Counted from the stretch's first letter, positions 14,501 through 26,595 are shown. The stretch is DNA of 64,000 nucleotides from Euwallacea fornicatus (GCF_040115645.1 NC_089543.1:2914001-2978000); one strand, 5' to 3'. Notes: generated by a model not told the origin, from the sequence alone. Numbers and translations are program-made.

Positions 14501-16932
14501 TTTACTCGAACATATTGATGTTAAATAGATATTTCCAGAATTAAAATATTCATAGAATGATAACGGTAATAACAACCATTTGACTAGAATAATACTCATA
14601 AAAAGTTCAAGAAGTAATTTCGCTACAACATTAAACATTTGAAAATCTCGCATGATATTTTTTTTGGTAACTTAGTAATTTTTATATCTTTGAAACTAAT
14701 TGTATTTCTCGACAACAAATTTTGTTTCCATTCAATTCAAATTGGAGTCATTTTTGGAAAACGCATGAATCAAAAATATTTTACGTCTTTGAATGGCGAA
14801 TTTTAATCCACACATCAGATTTTCCTCGTTAATTTAGAAACTTTTGTCTATTTTATAATTTTTTTTATTATATTGTTACGGCTGGCGGGCGACCGCCGTA
14901 GGTAATGAGAGACAAAAAAGAATTTATCTTAGGCGCCCGACCGAGTGATTTAATACTTCCTCCTTGGAAAATTGAGGAATCTTTTAGTCATAGTATCTCT
15001 AGCTATATGGACCCTTATTGACTTATTAAAGTTGGAAATAATCTAACACCAGTACAACTATAAACACGAAGCAATTGTAATAAGCGATACTAAAAGCGTA
15101 TTACAACAAATCCTTTACGCCGGCGATAAAGGAATTGTGGATTATTTAAACAAGAGGCCAAACGTTGTCCATGAGCAAATCAGGAACAAATTGCTGTTCA
15201 TAGGAAACTAAACCACGTTGAGATATGACTTGTTAGCTGACCCCAGCGGCTTCCACGAAGGTGAGTTTGTGTAGCTGTCCAACTCGTGGCGGAAAATGAA
15301 AAAGTTCCCAGAACTTGGCCAATATTGTGAAGGCACTTATATGGTTGTAAAAAGATGACTGACGTGACTGACAGGATCCCCAGACTAAAGACGTAAGTTA
15401 TTTATCTGGATCGGTTAACGGGCTAACATGAAGGACTGTCTGTTTAGGATGAACAGCGTTAAGAAGAGGACAGTGTTACGACTGGCGGTCAGTCGCTGCA
15501 GGTAAAGACAAAGGCAAAAAAAGAGTTTATTGTGACTGCTCGATCAGTGATTTATTGCTTCTTATCTATGTTGAATATTCTGTTATGTTTGTTTAATGTT
15601 TGGAAGAAAATTGGGAAATCTTCTAGTTATACGATCTTTAGTTGAATAAGGTAATTTTTAAGAATAAATTTAGTCTAAATTTAGAAGTTATTTAGTAATA
15701 AAATATTGGTATGCTAATAGATTTTGGCAAATGATAGCGGTGTAAATTTTTTAAGTTAATAATTTTTTAGATCATTGAATATTGTCATAATTCATAGAAA
15801 CATTCTTCAGTGATAAAAAAAAGCAGAAAACACTATTACAAATACCTAAACCGAATGAAGAATCGCAATTTCTGTCAGCTAAATCTAACTTGATAGATTA
15901 GTTTTTACGTTTCAAAATCATGCGTTTATTAAACAAGCGGCAATGTTTCATCAACCCAACAGCAATAATGGCTATTTGACAAGTTTGCATAACTAGCTTA
16001 TCACTTCTTAATGGCTTTTGCACTACCTAATAAAGTTGATATGATATTTATATGTTCACGGAAGCGAAGAAGTGACTGATTTGAAAGGGCCAAAAAGTGG
16101 TGACTTGCAACAGTTACGGTTGACTAACGTTCTTGTGCTCGTAATCAATTAACACACCGAGACAAAACGAACACAAAGTTCCGAAATTATTTGATTGTAG
16201 TAAATTGATTGTTTAAATGACATAAAGAATTATTGATTCAGGACGTAACCTTTTGTACATTTCAACAATTTTTGTGTCATGTTTAGTTAGGGATTATGGA
16301 GGTAAGAATATTCATAATAAGGGAGATTGACAATCGTGCAAACAATAAATTAGATAATTTAACTGTTAGCTCTAATTAACATGCAATTATACTTCAATAA
16401 TCTGTTATTAATTGTGTCAGTTTCTTATTAACGAGATTTAAATCGAAGAGAGTAATTTGTTCCCAAAAAACTGTTTGTTTACACCAGCAATAGCACGTAC
16501 TGCATTTGATCCATCATCATAAAAAGAGGATAATGGTGATGGTATTCTAGATTGACGGCAGCAACCTATCATAGGTATGTCGCATTATTTTTGTATTAAT
16601 ATAAATTTTAGTTCGAATTTGAATCAAATGAAATTCAAGAGTCCAACAAAAACAAACTGTAAGTCTTGTAACTTACAAACAACAACACACCTATCAGTGT
16701 AAAAGTGAAATTGACCATACCTTCGTTTTTTGGGATAATGGGCCACATTAGGAGAAACATGGCCATGGGAAAGGGCAACAACAGGGCTAGGTTCTTGATA
16801 CTGATGATGACCCATGGCAACAGGTGTCGGGACTTGAAAGTTGTGCGTGGACGGCCCTGGGACAGGATGGGGTTGCAAAAACGTCGGAGGGGGCGTGTAG
16901 TGGGGCGGCCCACCCCCTGCATACGCGTACAT
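2508..16932 (-). CDS. tgo: ARNT/tango bHLH-PAS transcription factor, 5' part (partial; continues past left edge)
   Basis: Two coding exons are visible: 16932..16721 (ATG start, ends in phase 2 at a GTATGG donor) and 2588..2508 (acceptor TTTTAG, phase 2 in and out, GTAAGT donor). Joined they give about 97 residues: a Pro/His-rich N-terminus beginning MYAYAGGGPP, a basic PKKRR stretch at the junction, an acidic SDEDDPSGSK segment, then SIQDKERFAR. The last motif is what precedes the basic helix in Drosophila tango and human ARNT, and human ARNT also has KRR followed by an acidic stretch here. The family product is the shared nuclear partner of bHLH-PAS proteins such as Sim, Trh, Sima/HIF and Ahr, binding E-box-like sites as a heterodimer. 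The bHLH, PAS and activation exons are not in the window. The 14.1 kb intron holds repeats. Family assignment rests on the short second exon, so it is strong but not final. Confidence 0.82.
5611..6323. repeat. Fold-back (palindromic MITE-like) element
   Basis: The left end reads TACAGGGTGTTTTATAAACAT and the right end reads as its inverted counterpart, ATGTTTATGAAACACTCTGTA. Matching continues inward: TATTTCAAAAAGGGTTTGGGAT near 5757 pairs with ATCCCAAACCGCTTTTGAAATA near 6159, and a further block near 5860-5905 pairs with one near 6025-6060. Nearly the whole 0.7 kb is therefore an imperfect palindrome. No transposase frame is present. It is a non-autonomous fold-back element inside the tango intron. 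Confidence 0.8.
12863..12947. repeat. Small nested inverted repeat
   Basis: An outer pair AAGTTTAGA (12863-12871) and TCTAAACTT (12939-12947) encloses an inner pair TGTCTCTGA (12882-12890) and TCAGAGACA (12904-12912), all perfect. The spacing is uneven. It may be a degraded short MITE or a chance hairpin. Confidence 0.4.
14874..15010 (+). repeat. 5' LTR of the degenerate element
   Basis: Begins TGTTACGG; aligned by eye with the copy at 15474. The right boundary is approximate. Confidence 0.55.
15474..15650 (+). repeat. 3' LTR of the degenerate element
   Basis: Begins TGTTACGA right after a polypurine tract. It contains an insertion of about 35 nt relative to the 5' copy. The right boundary is approximate. 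Confidence 0.55.
16721..16932 (-). CDS. tgo: tango first coding exon (proximal promoter form)
   Basis: Seventy codons plus two bases, starting at the ATG at 16932-16930. An in-frame GTG lies just upstream but the ATG is the sensible start. The encoded peptide is low complexity, rich in Pro, His, Gly and Val, with no domain, and ends AHYPKKRR across the splice. The exon is clearly richer in G+C than the surrounding intron. The same DNA has open frames on the plus strand that I read as shadows. Confidence 0.78.
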
Positions 16933-16939
16933 ATCCACT

Positions 16940-17520
16940 TTGGAAAGTTATCGCTGATACTGTTTTTGCAAAAAAACTTTGATTCACTACGAGCAGTGTT
17001 TATTGGGCATTTTTGTGGCTATTTGGTTCCTGGCATTCTAAAAAACTTGTTTGGAAAAAAATGGCGAAATGTCACTATAAACATGTCTCGTTTGACCGAA
17101 TCATAAAGTTGCGATGTTCCACGTCACTAAAACACAGATGGCGACAAGTTCTCCTTAAGGATATGATTATTTTCGAAAGCAAAATGTCGCGAAAGCACAT
17201 GGGATGAAAACACGACGTAGTCGAGAAAATTGAGAGGGCAGACGTAGTGCAGCGAGCGTTTGCCACGCGAGAGGCAAAGAATACAGTGCCCGGTGACAGC
17301 AATCGGATGGATGACTCCGCCGACATGGTGGAGCGTTGGTGGTGGGGTGGAACTACCACGAAGTGGTTGGTGACTGATAACGGATAGTACGGTAAAGCAC
17401 TCTCCACTTTCCGGGGACTTCTAGAAGGGGGCTTAGATCCCATTAGTCCCAGTATCTCGAGAACCGCGTTTGCCTGAACTCTGATTTTAAATAGTTTCTA
17501 TTCTCGTTCACCACACAATA
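16940..17520 (-). promoter_or_regulatory. Putative 5' UTR and promoter region of the proximal tango exon
   Basis: The stretch upstream of the tango ATG is noticeably G+C- and CpG-richer than its surroundings, mainly 17080-17470, and lacks a convincing coding frame despite open frames on both strands. This fits a 5' leader and promoter of a broadly expressed gene. No clear TATA box or initiator was singled out. Confidence 0.4.
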
Positions 17521-20500
17521 ACCTGCGGTAAGTCTTGCAAACCATTTGTCTGTACTGCTGAACTAAGCACTTATATTGGAAAAATTTAAATCAGAAGAAA
17601 AATCGGATATAAAAATATTGTATAATTTTTTTGGACAAAATTTTCCTTTCTTTAAGCTTGAGGTTTGGACTGCCCGTCTCTGAAGCAAATTTACGTCTAT
17701 TTAATATAAAATTTTATAAAAAGGCATTGAATTCCATATAAATTATATAAATATTCTTTACTACACCCAAAAACAGATATAGTTTATTAATAAATCTTTG
17801 ATGTATAAGATTGAAACATTTTTCCTAGGTAAATGAATGCTAATCGATGAGAATTTCATATGGATAGTTAGAATACAAACCCGAACTAACATAACAAAAA
17901 CTAGCTACAACTAAAATCTAAAGCACGTAGGTAACGTCAACTAAACGAATATCATATATACAAGTTTATAAGATTCGATTTTGAACAGACGTGAAAAAAA
18001 TTCTTGCATTCTTGAGCAGAACAAATATCAACTGAAAATGTATGGTATAGTCGACACGAATATTTTGATGTTCCTCAAAAGACTTAAGATAAATAGAAGT
18101 ACAAGAATAGTTCCGAAAAAATATTTCTACAGGAAAACGTGTAATATTAAAAGTGATGTATAAAATCAGGCCCGAAGTTTTATAACTGTCGTAAATGATT
18201 TTAGTTATGAAATATTCTAGTCCAGCTTAACTTAAACTTTAGCTTTGGTGCAATATCATGGCCCCTACGTTTATATAACAGCTAAATAACACCATTAGCA
18301 ATACGACACTAAAATTTTTAATGTTTTTAAACCAAAAAAACTCCTTTAAAAATATTTTCGCAGGGAAAATCAAATGTATTAGTTTTCATGGTATTGGTAC
18401 ACACGATGGACCTCTGTATTCTTTTTCTCTGTTTCAGCTAAAGGGAAGTTGATCCCTTCCATAATTAATTTACGAAAATACTCTGATCAGAGAAAAATTT
18501 ACTTAATTCTACCGAGTACAAAAAAAAATTGGTCACCATATAGATTTTCAACACTGAGCGAAGTTATTTGTTTATACCCTTAAGACCAACAGTCAACACT
18601 CCGCATTTGTAGCAAATATCTGCAACTCTAAAAGGTGAACGGAAAATATTGATATCTATTTTAAAACGATAACACCTTATATCCCGGTAAGAAAACATTT
18701 GTGAGCTTATGTTCACATCATTTTTTTTGTCCGGTTTTTCCATGTGCAATCCGTCCTAACATTCTGCACCACTTTGAATAATAACTCAACAGTTTCCAAT
18801 AATTATTGCAGTTCCAAATGACTGTTGAATTCAGGATAATTCATAAAAATTCCTTAAATTTCCAACAACTTTATCCATTACTTATGTTCCACGTCCTTCA
18901 ATCTCGATATTTTTGGCCTTCTTTAAATTCTATATGTATGTATATACAAGATTACCCACATAAAAAGGTCCATCATCTTAAAATAGGCTGTTATAATTTT
19001 CGTTGACAAGTTGCCCTCGAAATGCAAAAATCTTATTTATTTCCAATATTAAGCTTTTAGAAACAGCTAATAATTTAAATATGGCATATTATAAAAAATA
19101 TTCTTAGAATTTTGGCAAATACAAAAATAAAAAAATATCACATTTTATCAGCCACACACGTCACAAATGACTGAAATTATTAGAAACTATTAGGACATTC
19201 GAGCATTTTGAGGGATTCAACAGGGCGAATTAGGTATTATCAAGAATTATTGGAAAATTTATGAGTAATTTCTAACCTTGTTACTCATTTCATATACGAG
19301 TATAATTGCATTTTTAGTAACTGATAATATTACAACTACAGATTGGCAAAGTTTAACAGGCAATTTTTAACCATAAACCACTGCAAACCTTTTGGTTACC
19401 GTTTCAGATTCTATTATATTCACTAGTTTAAACGTACAACATTTCAATTTATCTTCACCAAAGAAGGAATTCTCACTGTGCATTATCATAGGGCGATGTC
19501 TTAAACATATGCCAAGAATCTGAATACGAAACCTTCCAAGAGGCTGCACTTTCGCTAGTTCTTTGAATAAAAATGTTTAAGTATTCCCTATAACAATGGA
19601 AACTAGACCATTTAAATATTTGTTGCGATCCCGCCACCCAAACCAATGAATTATGGAAAAAGGTAAGGCACGAAGCTGTCTCGCATTATTGCTGCAACCT
19701 CTTGCCCCAGCCTAAACCCGAACGTGAAAAAACCTGAAGTTTATGGTCTTCGATATGAAAACATAAAGAAAGAGCGCTTTAGGACGTTGCTTCACTTACT
19801 TTTAAGATCAATGTTTTATTTATGAATATCGTAGTTCAATGCGAACTTTTTACGGAGAGATTGTACCTTAACGTAACAGACACTTTAAGTACTTGTACTT
19901 ACATTCATAAAAAAAAGGGCTCTCCTGTTAAGGGTTGGTTTTTGTGAAATTGGGAATGACATTTATCCCTCTTTGAATAGATAATAGACACTTATATTTT
20001 ACAAAAAAATATTATTTAAATAATTTTCAATAGTTTATGTGTAATATAATTTTCCAACAATTACCCTCGCCAACTTATTACCCGTTTATGCTTATCTGTA
20101 TTTTTTAATGCTCACAGGTAATAAACATAAAATTTATTTATTTTTTGTTTTGTTTCCAAATTTAAGACAGACTGCGTAAACATCAAGTTTTATCAGTTCC
20201 GCTTTAATTGCTCACGTTCACTGATAGGAAAAGTGTTTTTTTTTTTAATGTTTCAGTTTGAGTTTCAATGGCAAACTGCACTTATTGTGATATGCATAGA
20301 CAAGTTGAGATTAAGGCTATCGACAAATTAGGCTAATAAGTAAATTGTATAATGAACAAACTGTTACTAATACAAATTAATAAGGGCCCATAGGCAATTT
20401 AACTGCGATCATTATCCCCGTTTTACTGCATAGCACATCTAGTGCATCTCGATAACATCGGCATTTAATATACCTTGGCAGCTCAAAGAATGCGATTTTT

Positions 20501-22403
20501 TTATTTTAGAAAGATGAAGAATATAGACACTTCATTCTAAGAAACAAAGTGTGGCTTCGCACTCAGATTGATTGGTTGTAATTCCTAAAAGCGTTTTACT
20601 ACCATTTTTAATAACCCATAAGTATGGCGAGCAGCCCATAAATCAAGCAGATATTTTTATGCGTTTGGTTGCGATTCAGAAGCTGATCCTGCAAAAAAAA
20701 TTATCGAGATATTTTTGTCTTATAAGGTCCTGCTACATGTTAGGTGAAATGACACAAATCAACTTTAAGGCCACTTAAATATGTAAATTGCCTCCATCTT
20801 TGTCAAATTTATTACTTTTTCAACAAAGGCAATTGCATCAATTTTAGTAAGTATACTTATTGCGCTCACGGGGATGACGCTTTGTATTATACCCTCGGGA
20901 AGGGGCGATACTGACGAGCAATAACAAGCTTACTGCTTGTAAACATTCTCAAATTATTTCTTCAAATGTAATATTAAACCTAAATTTACTTGCGTCTAGA
21001 TTAGATAAAATAGCATCATGGCTCACCTCCGTGACACATAGATTCCCCTGACGTATATGAAGATTGACGATGTAGTTACAGGATTTTAAAATATCGGGGA
21101 TAACACAAAGCCTTATAAATGACAACAAATTTAAACAGGCGCATTTTAATAGGGTGGATTTCGCCGGCAATTCTTTACGTCTCCGGATAATAATGTTAAA
21201 TGTTGCCACATTATACAGTCTCAAGCTACTAAATTTAGAGATGTAGGTTCTTGTCTATTTAGAAATTCTAAAAGCAGTTTGTCCGAGGAATAAAATTAAA
21301 AAGAAAGCATTGCTTAAATTTAAAAAAGGCATTGGGATGTATGTGGTGCTTAGAAAGGCAAATTTTTATACCTGTACCGTTTTTAACAATTTATAACCCA
21401 GTTAGTCGCAGTTGTCGTATGATAATAAATTTCCACGGAAGTTGAACAAAGATTTACCTGAGAACGTAGTAGGGTGCACGACAGGTAAGAGACCTTAAAA
21501 TACTACACAAAACTATTCTTTGTAGTAAAAACCAAGTCATGAATGAACATTTGAAGGAAATGACGAACGAAGTTCCATTGCAAAAATTATTTGATGTCTA
21601 TGCGACATATATTCCTAGTATGTTTAATTCACTCTGCTGCTATTTGCCTGTTAGACATGATTAATAATTCATTACAACATCAGTTAAAAAAACTATTTAT
21701 CCAAATTTTCCAACATAAATATTCATTACAAGGCGGAAATCTTAAGATTTTAGAAGCATAGTTAGAAAATATTCTTTTAGAAACATATTGACATAAATTT
21801 GCTTCTAAACTAGGTTAAAAGACATTTTAAATAACGAGGTGAGAATGGCAACACAAGATAAAGCAAAAATGATTTTAGAAGTAATATAAGAACAACATTA
21901 AATGCAATCCATTAAATGATAACAAGAAATATTTGCCCTTATCCTAATTGAATCTAGAAAACGGCATGAAGCGTTTCCAATTTACATAAATACTAACATC
22001 CAACAGCTAAGGCAACAGCTTTATATTTACTTTAAAGACACTTTTCCTTTTTTAGGTAGGGAGGCTATGGCACTATGTGGGGGCATGATCAATAAGGAAA
22101 GTAAAGTAAATGCTTTTTTAGATACGGTTCTAAAAAAACTGAGGTATTTTTATAAATATATTTTTTATATATAGGACAAATCATATGGTTTTAGAAACAG
22201 TTAAATATGATATTGCTTTAAACTGGAATAAGCTCAATAGTTCAGATTAATAATTAAGCATTCAAGTTATAGGAGGCAAATTTCTAAAACTTTCAGTAGA
22301 CACTTAAATCATGGAAGTCTTTTGTGATGAGAATAGTTGATAAAATGAACAGACTACAGCTTTATTGCCATTTCTAATTAAAAATGATTACTTGGACACT
22401 TAC
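17521..22403. other. Gene-poor interval upstream of the proximal tango exon
   Basis: AT-rich DNA with no exon I can support. Open frames here (for example the 91-codon minus frame at 20949-21224) have no recognised motif and no splice-site support. If the distal tango exons are real, this is intronic. Confidence 0.4.
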
Positions 22404-23644
22404 CCTATGCTCACTGCTCTTCTCTTTGGGATACCCTTCGTGGGATCAGCACCTAAACACAAAAATAGGTATTATGTGAAAAAAATTCATTACCATGATG
22501 TAAGATGTGGTGAAATTCTAATTAATAGAATACATCTGAACTACAAATGCACTATGCGAAAACATTAATATTTAGTCTTAGATGTGTATCTATATCCAAG
22601 CGTTAATTATTTTAGGCCTTCATTTCATTTTTATATTGCTTATGTAGAAGTTACTTTAACATTGTATATTTTAGCAAATAAGTAACATCCACGTTTTGAT
22701 AAAGGGAAATTTGGTAAATGTTTAACATATTCTATAAGGAACTAGTAGTATACTGTTATCCTGAAAGCATTAGTAATTCTTTTAATTTGGCATTTTGTGC
22801 ACCAAAATAGTCATTAATTTCTGAAATTTCTCAATTTTTTTCCATTGAAATTTTTGAGTTTGAGACCATCAGACACTATTTCGAACTATCCCTTCATATA
22901 TTACCTGCCACTGAATATGTATGTATACAATTCACCCATTCTTAGATACTCGTCAGGAACTAATTTGAAATTATCAATGATTATGAAAAAATGACCTACA
23001 CAATGTAATAACAATTGTTAAAACAAACAAAATATAGGTAGTTGGCACATTTCAAATACAGTTACAAAAAATTTGAAAATTAGTGAGTTCTTTTCCAAGC
23101 TTAGTGTGCCATATTAGCACTGGCTAGTTGGGTACCTACTGGTGCTTGAATGTAACATTAACTAATAATTTTTCAGAGTTTTTCTTGTACACAAATTAAT
23201 TGAACATACTCAATAATTTATTAATGGAATTTTGCCATAGAATTCACAAAACCATGTCTGAAAATATGTATTTTGCTAGATTTTTTGGACAAATCTTTAA
23301 AGAGTAAGTAGGTAATTTTGATGGCAACACTAGTCTAAAGCATTCATTACTTATTCCCTTACAGGTTATAGACATAAATAGCAATAGCACATGGAGTCTG
23401 TTCTGAAAGACTTCATGTACCCTATGATAGAAGTACCTGCCACAGGGTTTAAACCCTTAAATTCAATACCCCAATTTATGTAAGAATATGTATGAGAAAT
23501 AGGATACTTAGCACGTATAAAGGAGGTTACTCATAAGAAAGTTACTATAGTTGACGGAGGGTCTCAATCTGTATTTTGTCCCTTCCTAAAAACTACCCTT
23601 AAAATGTAATACTAACCTGACACGGGATGTGTAACAGCTGACAT
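22404..23644 (-). CDS. Putative alternative 5' coding exons of tango (distal N-terminus)
   Basis: Two candidate exons: 23644..23617 (ATG directly after a TTCAG acceptor, MSAVTHPVS, phase 1, donor GTTAGT) and 22452..22404 (acceptor TGTTTAG, donor GTAAGT, phase 1 in, phase 2 out). Joined they read MSAVTHPVS-G-ADPTKGIPKRRAVSI, with a basic PKRR patch like that of the proximal first exon. The outgoing phase 2 fits the tango exon at 2588, and no other minus-strand exon that fits was found between 22.4 and 17.5 kb. The simplest reading is an alternative distal first-exon set for tango that skips the 16.9 kb exon. It could instead be the start of an unrelated gene. Seen: splice sites and phase. Inferred: the link to tango. 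Confidence 0.45.
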
Positions 23645-23779
23645 CTGAATTAAAAACCATGCGGCTGATCTAGATGAACTTTTCTACTGAAACACTAATT
23701 GCACGGTTTACTTACTAGCCAATGCATAAAATAGATATTTTTATTTCAAGGCAGATATTTATCGACAAACAAATTCATG

Positions 23780-23910
23780 TTTACAACAAAACGTCCGCCA
23801 TGTTCCACAAATCGGGACACGAGAGTGGGAGGACAGGAATTGAAATGTCATTGCCATTGTTTGCTGACATCTATGAGGAGGCGTTCGCAATGATGGCTCC
23901 GTTCATACAT
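23780..23910 (-). promoter_or_regulatory. Candidate distal promoter / 5' leader, minus strand
   Basis: A G+C-richer patch in AT-rich DNA. On the minus strand it contains AACATGGCGGACG (near 23792-23804), resembling the YY1-type ATGGCGG element often found at start sites of housekeeping genes. It lies just upstream of the candidate ATG exon at 23644 and faces away from THOC7, so the two would form a divergent pair less than 1 kb apart. The exact start site cannot be read. Confidence 0.3.
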
Positions 23911-24648
23911 TTTACACTACATTAAATTTAATTTTTTTAATAAACATATTATTACGTGTACACGGGTGGTCCAACTATGTTAAATGAAGTTTTTTATAGG
24001 TATGGTAAAGATTTTAGTATTTTGTGTATATTATTTAATACGTGTTCATTTATTTTTGAATTATGATGAATATTGGAATTTAGCATTTGTGGCGACATCT
24101 AATAGTGACATGCACTACTAAGTGGAATATTATACAGATCTTCACCGACAGTGCCCATTTTCCTAGCTTTTTTTTTGTGTTAACTGGGATATAAAATATT
24201 AGGCGATTTTGACTATAAAATAGTAGGCCTCTGATATCTCAAATTAGCATGTTATTATCTCAATCCATTCATAGATTTGAACACGGAGAAATAAATCAAT
24301 TTAATTTCTCGCGTCTTGTTTGAAATATTGCAAACGATAAGAGAAAATACAAAACATTATAAATCATGAAAAAAAGGCACGTTTAATTCACGCTTTAAAC
24401 TTAACTTTTTTTAGTAACTTAACTGAAAGATTAAGTCAGAAAAATGTTCTTATTAAATTAGTCATTATTTTATAGGACCTAATGACTAGTAAGAAGCTTA
24501 CTGAGGAATTGATGTATGGTGGGTTGCGTTGTTCATTTTCTCTTTCCGTATTTAACAGACTACAAAGCTTCAAGGTCAATTAAGACAGTCCAACGACTGC
24601 CCTAATTATCCCGAAGCGAATTACATGTTTCATTAAATTATATAGTTT

Positions 24649-24707
24649 TCAGTGAGTTTTTCGCTTTGTCTAAACCAGGTAAGGACGAGCTTTTTCTCGT
24701 TACATTT

Positions 24708-24756
<49 letters not shown>

Positions 24757-24947
24757 GTTATAATTTGACAGATTGACGTTGACATCTGGATTCAGAATAA
24801 CCTAAAATTTCAATACAGCAAACGAAATATCGCGAAACGTAAAATGTTTTGATTTAATATTCTAGTTTTCATTTAATTTTCTTTTATATTTATTCAGGAG
24901 AGCATAGCTACAAAGTGGTGTTTTCTTGTGGAATCATGTCTGAAGGT
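24649..24947 (+). promoter_or_regulatory. Putative THOC7 start region with 5' UTR intron
   Basis: An arthropod-type initiator TCAGTG lies at 24649-24654. A donor-like AG|GTAAGG follows at 24677-24682 and an acceptor TTATTCAG ends at 24897, so the leader may be spliced before the coding start at 24938. The TA microsatellite would sit inside that leader intron. Read from motifs only. Confidence 0.35.
24711..24753. repeat. (TA)n microsatellite
   Basis: About 21 uninterrupted TA units, upstream of the THOC7 start codon and probably within its 5' UTR intron. Length is likely variable between individuals. Confidence 0.95.
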
Positions 24948-26595
24948 AGGGCTATAATTTATTCATTTTATATCCACTTGTAGTTGTTTGTAATCTAACC
25001 CTCGTTCCATGCATGAAAGCATATGCATAGCATGAGCAGTTAACGTTGGTCAAGAAGGCATATTTCATTATGCCTTTTGCTGCTATCGATGGATATATCC
25101 GTGAGTTCTATGGCTGCCGCATTTGTATGAAAGTCCTTATACTTTTGGTTGCTGTGCTTATAAATATATATATATTGTAAATAGTGCATTAAATTTTTTG
25201 AAAAAAACTGTTTTGACACGTCGGTGCTACCTTAGTATCGTTCCTTTGAGGTTTTATAGTTCAGCAAGGCTTAGAGGAGTATATGTACAGTCATTCCTGA
25301 AATGAACTAAATCAGTAGTTTTGCAAGGGAATATACTTAAATCCATCACTGTTTATGATGCATACTAATGCAGTGCTGTGGGGCAATCGCCACTGAGCTC
25401 AGTTGGTACTGCTTGGAATGCTTAGCTATAGAAAAGTTATATTATGATAATCCCTGTGTATATTACCACTAGAGGCAATTAGGATATGGTTTAAATATAG
25501 TAAAATGACAGAAGGCTCAAGAGTTGCTAATATTAATACTGCTATTTATACATTTTAGCATGTTTATCAATTGAATTATTAGTTTTACTGTTTACTTTAA
25601 TTATATTTTGATATATATGGTATTTACTGTTTCATTAACAATGTATAGAGCTTAAAACACAGGTTGTATTAAAGTTTTCAATTACATATTTTAAAAATAT
25701 ATAAGTACAAAACAAAGTAAGCTTTAAAATTTTGATATTCTTCACAAATGACATGGAATTAACTCTTCATGTAACCATTCATGTGCTTTGAGTTCAATAT
25801 TAATAAAATATACTAACACTGAATTTTTTTAAAATTGTATTAGGCCAAAGTAGATCATGAGATTAATGCAAACTCTAACAATGTATTTTAAAGTGTTTGA
25901 GCATAGTATACTGCATATCCAGCTAGGAAGATAACTATAATTGTTCTTCTTATATTGCGTACAAAACTATATTTGAAACGTTAATTTCAGAGGAGGTCAT
26001 CAAGAGGCGCCTCATTTTCGATGGTGACGGCACCGGTGAAGATCGCCGCTTGAACGTGATAGTTAAAATGATGTCCAAATGGATTCATACAACAGATGAA
26101 ACACCTGAAGAAGCCCAAATTACTTGCAACAAGATTTCAGCACAGTTAGCCCTAGTTAAACACTCAAGAAGGCGCTCTGATTTAGTCCATAATCAAAATG
26201 CCAAACAATTAGAAAACTACAAAAGTTTGCACTCTGATATGAAAAGTAACATTGCTGAAAAGAAAACGGAGATTGCTAATCAAAAGGAGGAACTAGAAAA
26301 TGCGAAAATTGTTAAACAAAATAGGATTCAGTATGACCTGTTGGCTAAGGCAATTGAAAAGGAACCACCAAGGACCGATACCAATAAAAACCTGAAAGCC
26401 CTTCAGAAAGAGTTAGCGGATTTAGCTGCTGAAAAGAAGGAACTTGAGCAAGAAATTCTTGCAAGAGAGAAACAATTTAGTGTGTTAACTACTTCTGCAA
26501 ATAGTCTTGCAGCCCTGCTGAGTGAGGGTAATAAATCAAGTCGAAGATCTGCCAAAGAGAATTCAGGGTCTGATCCGGAACCCATGTCAGAATAA
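24938..26595 (+). CDS. Thoc7: THO complex subunit 7
   Basis: Two exons: 24938..24947 (ATG, MSE, phase 1) and 25991..26595, separated by a 1043-nt intron (GTAGGG donor, TTTCAG acceptor). The product is 204 residues, the usual length for THOC7. The N-terminus MSEEEVIKRRLIFDGDGTG matches the conserved family opening (EVI-KRL-DGDG-G-DRR), and residues from about 60 to 165 form a heptad-rich coiled coil containing IRYDLLAKAI-like text (here RIQYDLLAKAI). The C-terminal tail is Ser/Lys-rich and disordered. In other animals THOC7 pairs with THOC5 in the nuclear THO/TREX complex, which couples transcription and splicing to mRNA export. The gene is convergent with the MFSD6-like gene and divergent from the putative distal tango promoter. 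The short first exon is too small to be seen as an open frame, but both splice sites and phase agree. Confidence 0.95.

Larger units (their letters stand above)
14874..15650 (+). mobile_element. Degenerate LTR retrotransposon remnant
   Basis: Two diverged direct repeats start TGTTACGGCTGGCGG (14874) and TGTTACGACTGGCGG (15474) and stay alignable for about 130-170 nt, ending near GTATCTCTAG and GATCTTTAG. The second copy carries an extra block of about 35 nt. Directly before the second copy is a purine tract AAGAAGAGGACAG (15461-15473), as expected of a polypurine primer before a 3' LTR. TGTTACG is a common LTR start in insect Ty3/gypsy-type elements. Only about 460 nt of internal sequence remain and no open gag or pol frame is visible, so the copy is heavily deleted and inactive. 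The family is inferred from the ends only. Confidence 0.65.
2589..16720. other. Large tango intron (14.1 kb)
   Basis: Bounded by a GTATGG donor and a TTTTAG acceptor on the minus strand. Apart from the fold-back element, the LTR remnant and a small nested hairpin listed separately, I see only AT-rich unique-looking DNA. Open frames of 60-90 codons within it (for example 10720-10986 plus, 11245-11487 minus) show no recognisable domain and are probably chance frames. Large first introns are common in regulated transcription factor genes and may hold enhancers, but none can be identified here. Confidence 0.5.

Noticed and set aside
16705..17106. 133-codon plus-strand frame opposite the tango first exon
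   Set aside because: It is antisense to the Pro/His-rich tango exon and is explained as a shadow of that G+C-rich coding sequence and leader.
25390..25440. tRNA-like A-box text (GAGCTCAGTTGGTACTGC)
   Set aside because: No B box, no acceptor stem and no anticodon arm can be fitted downstream.
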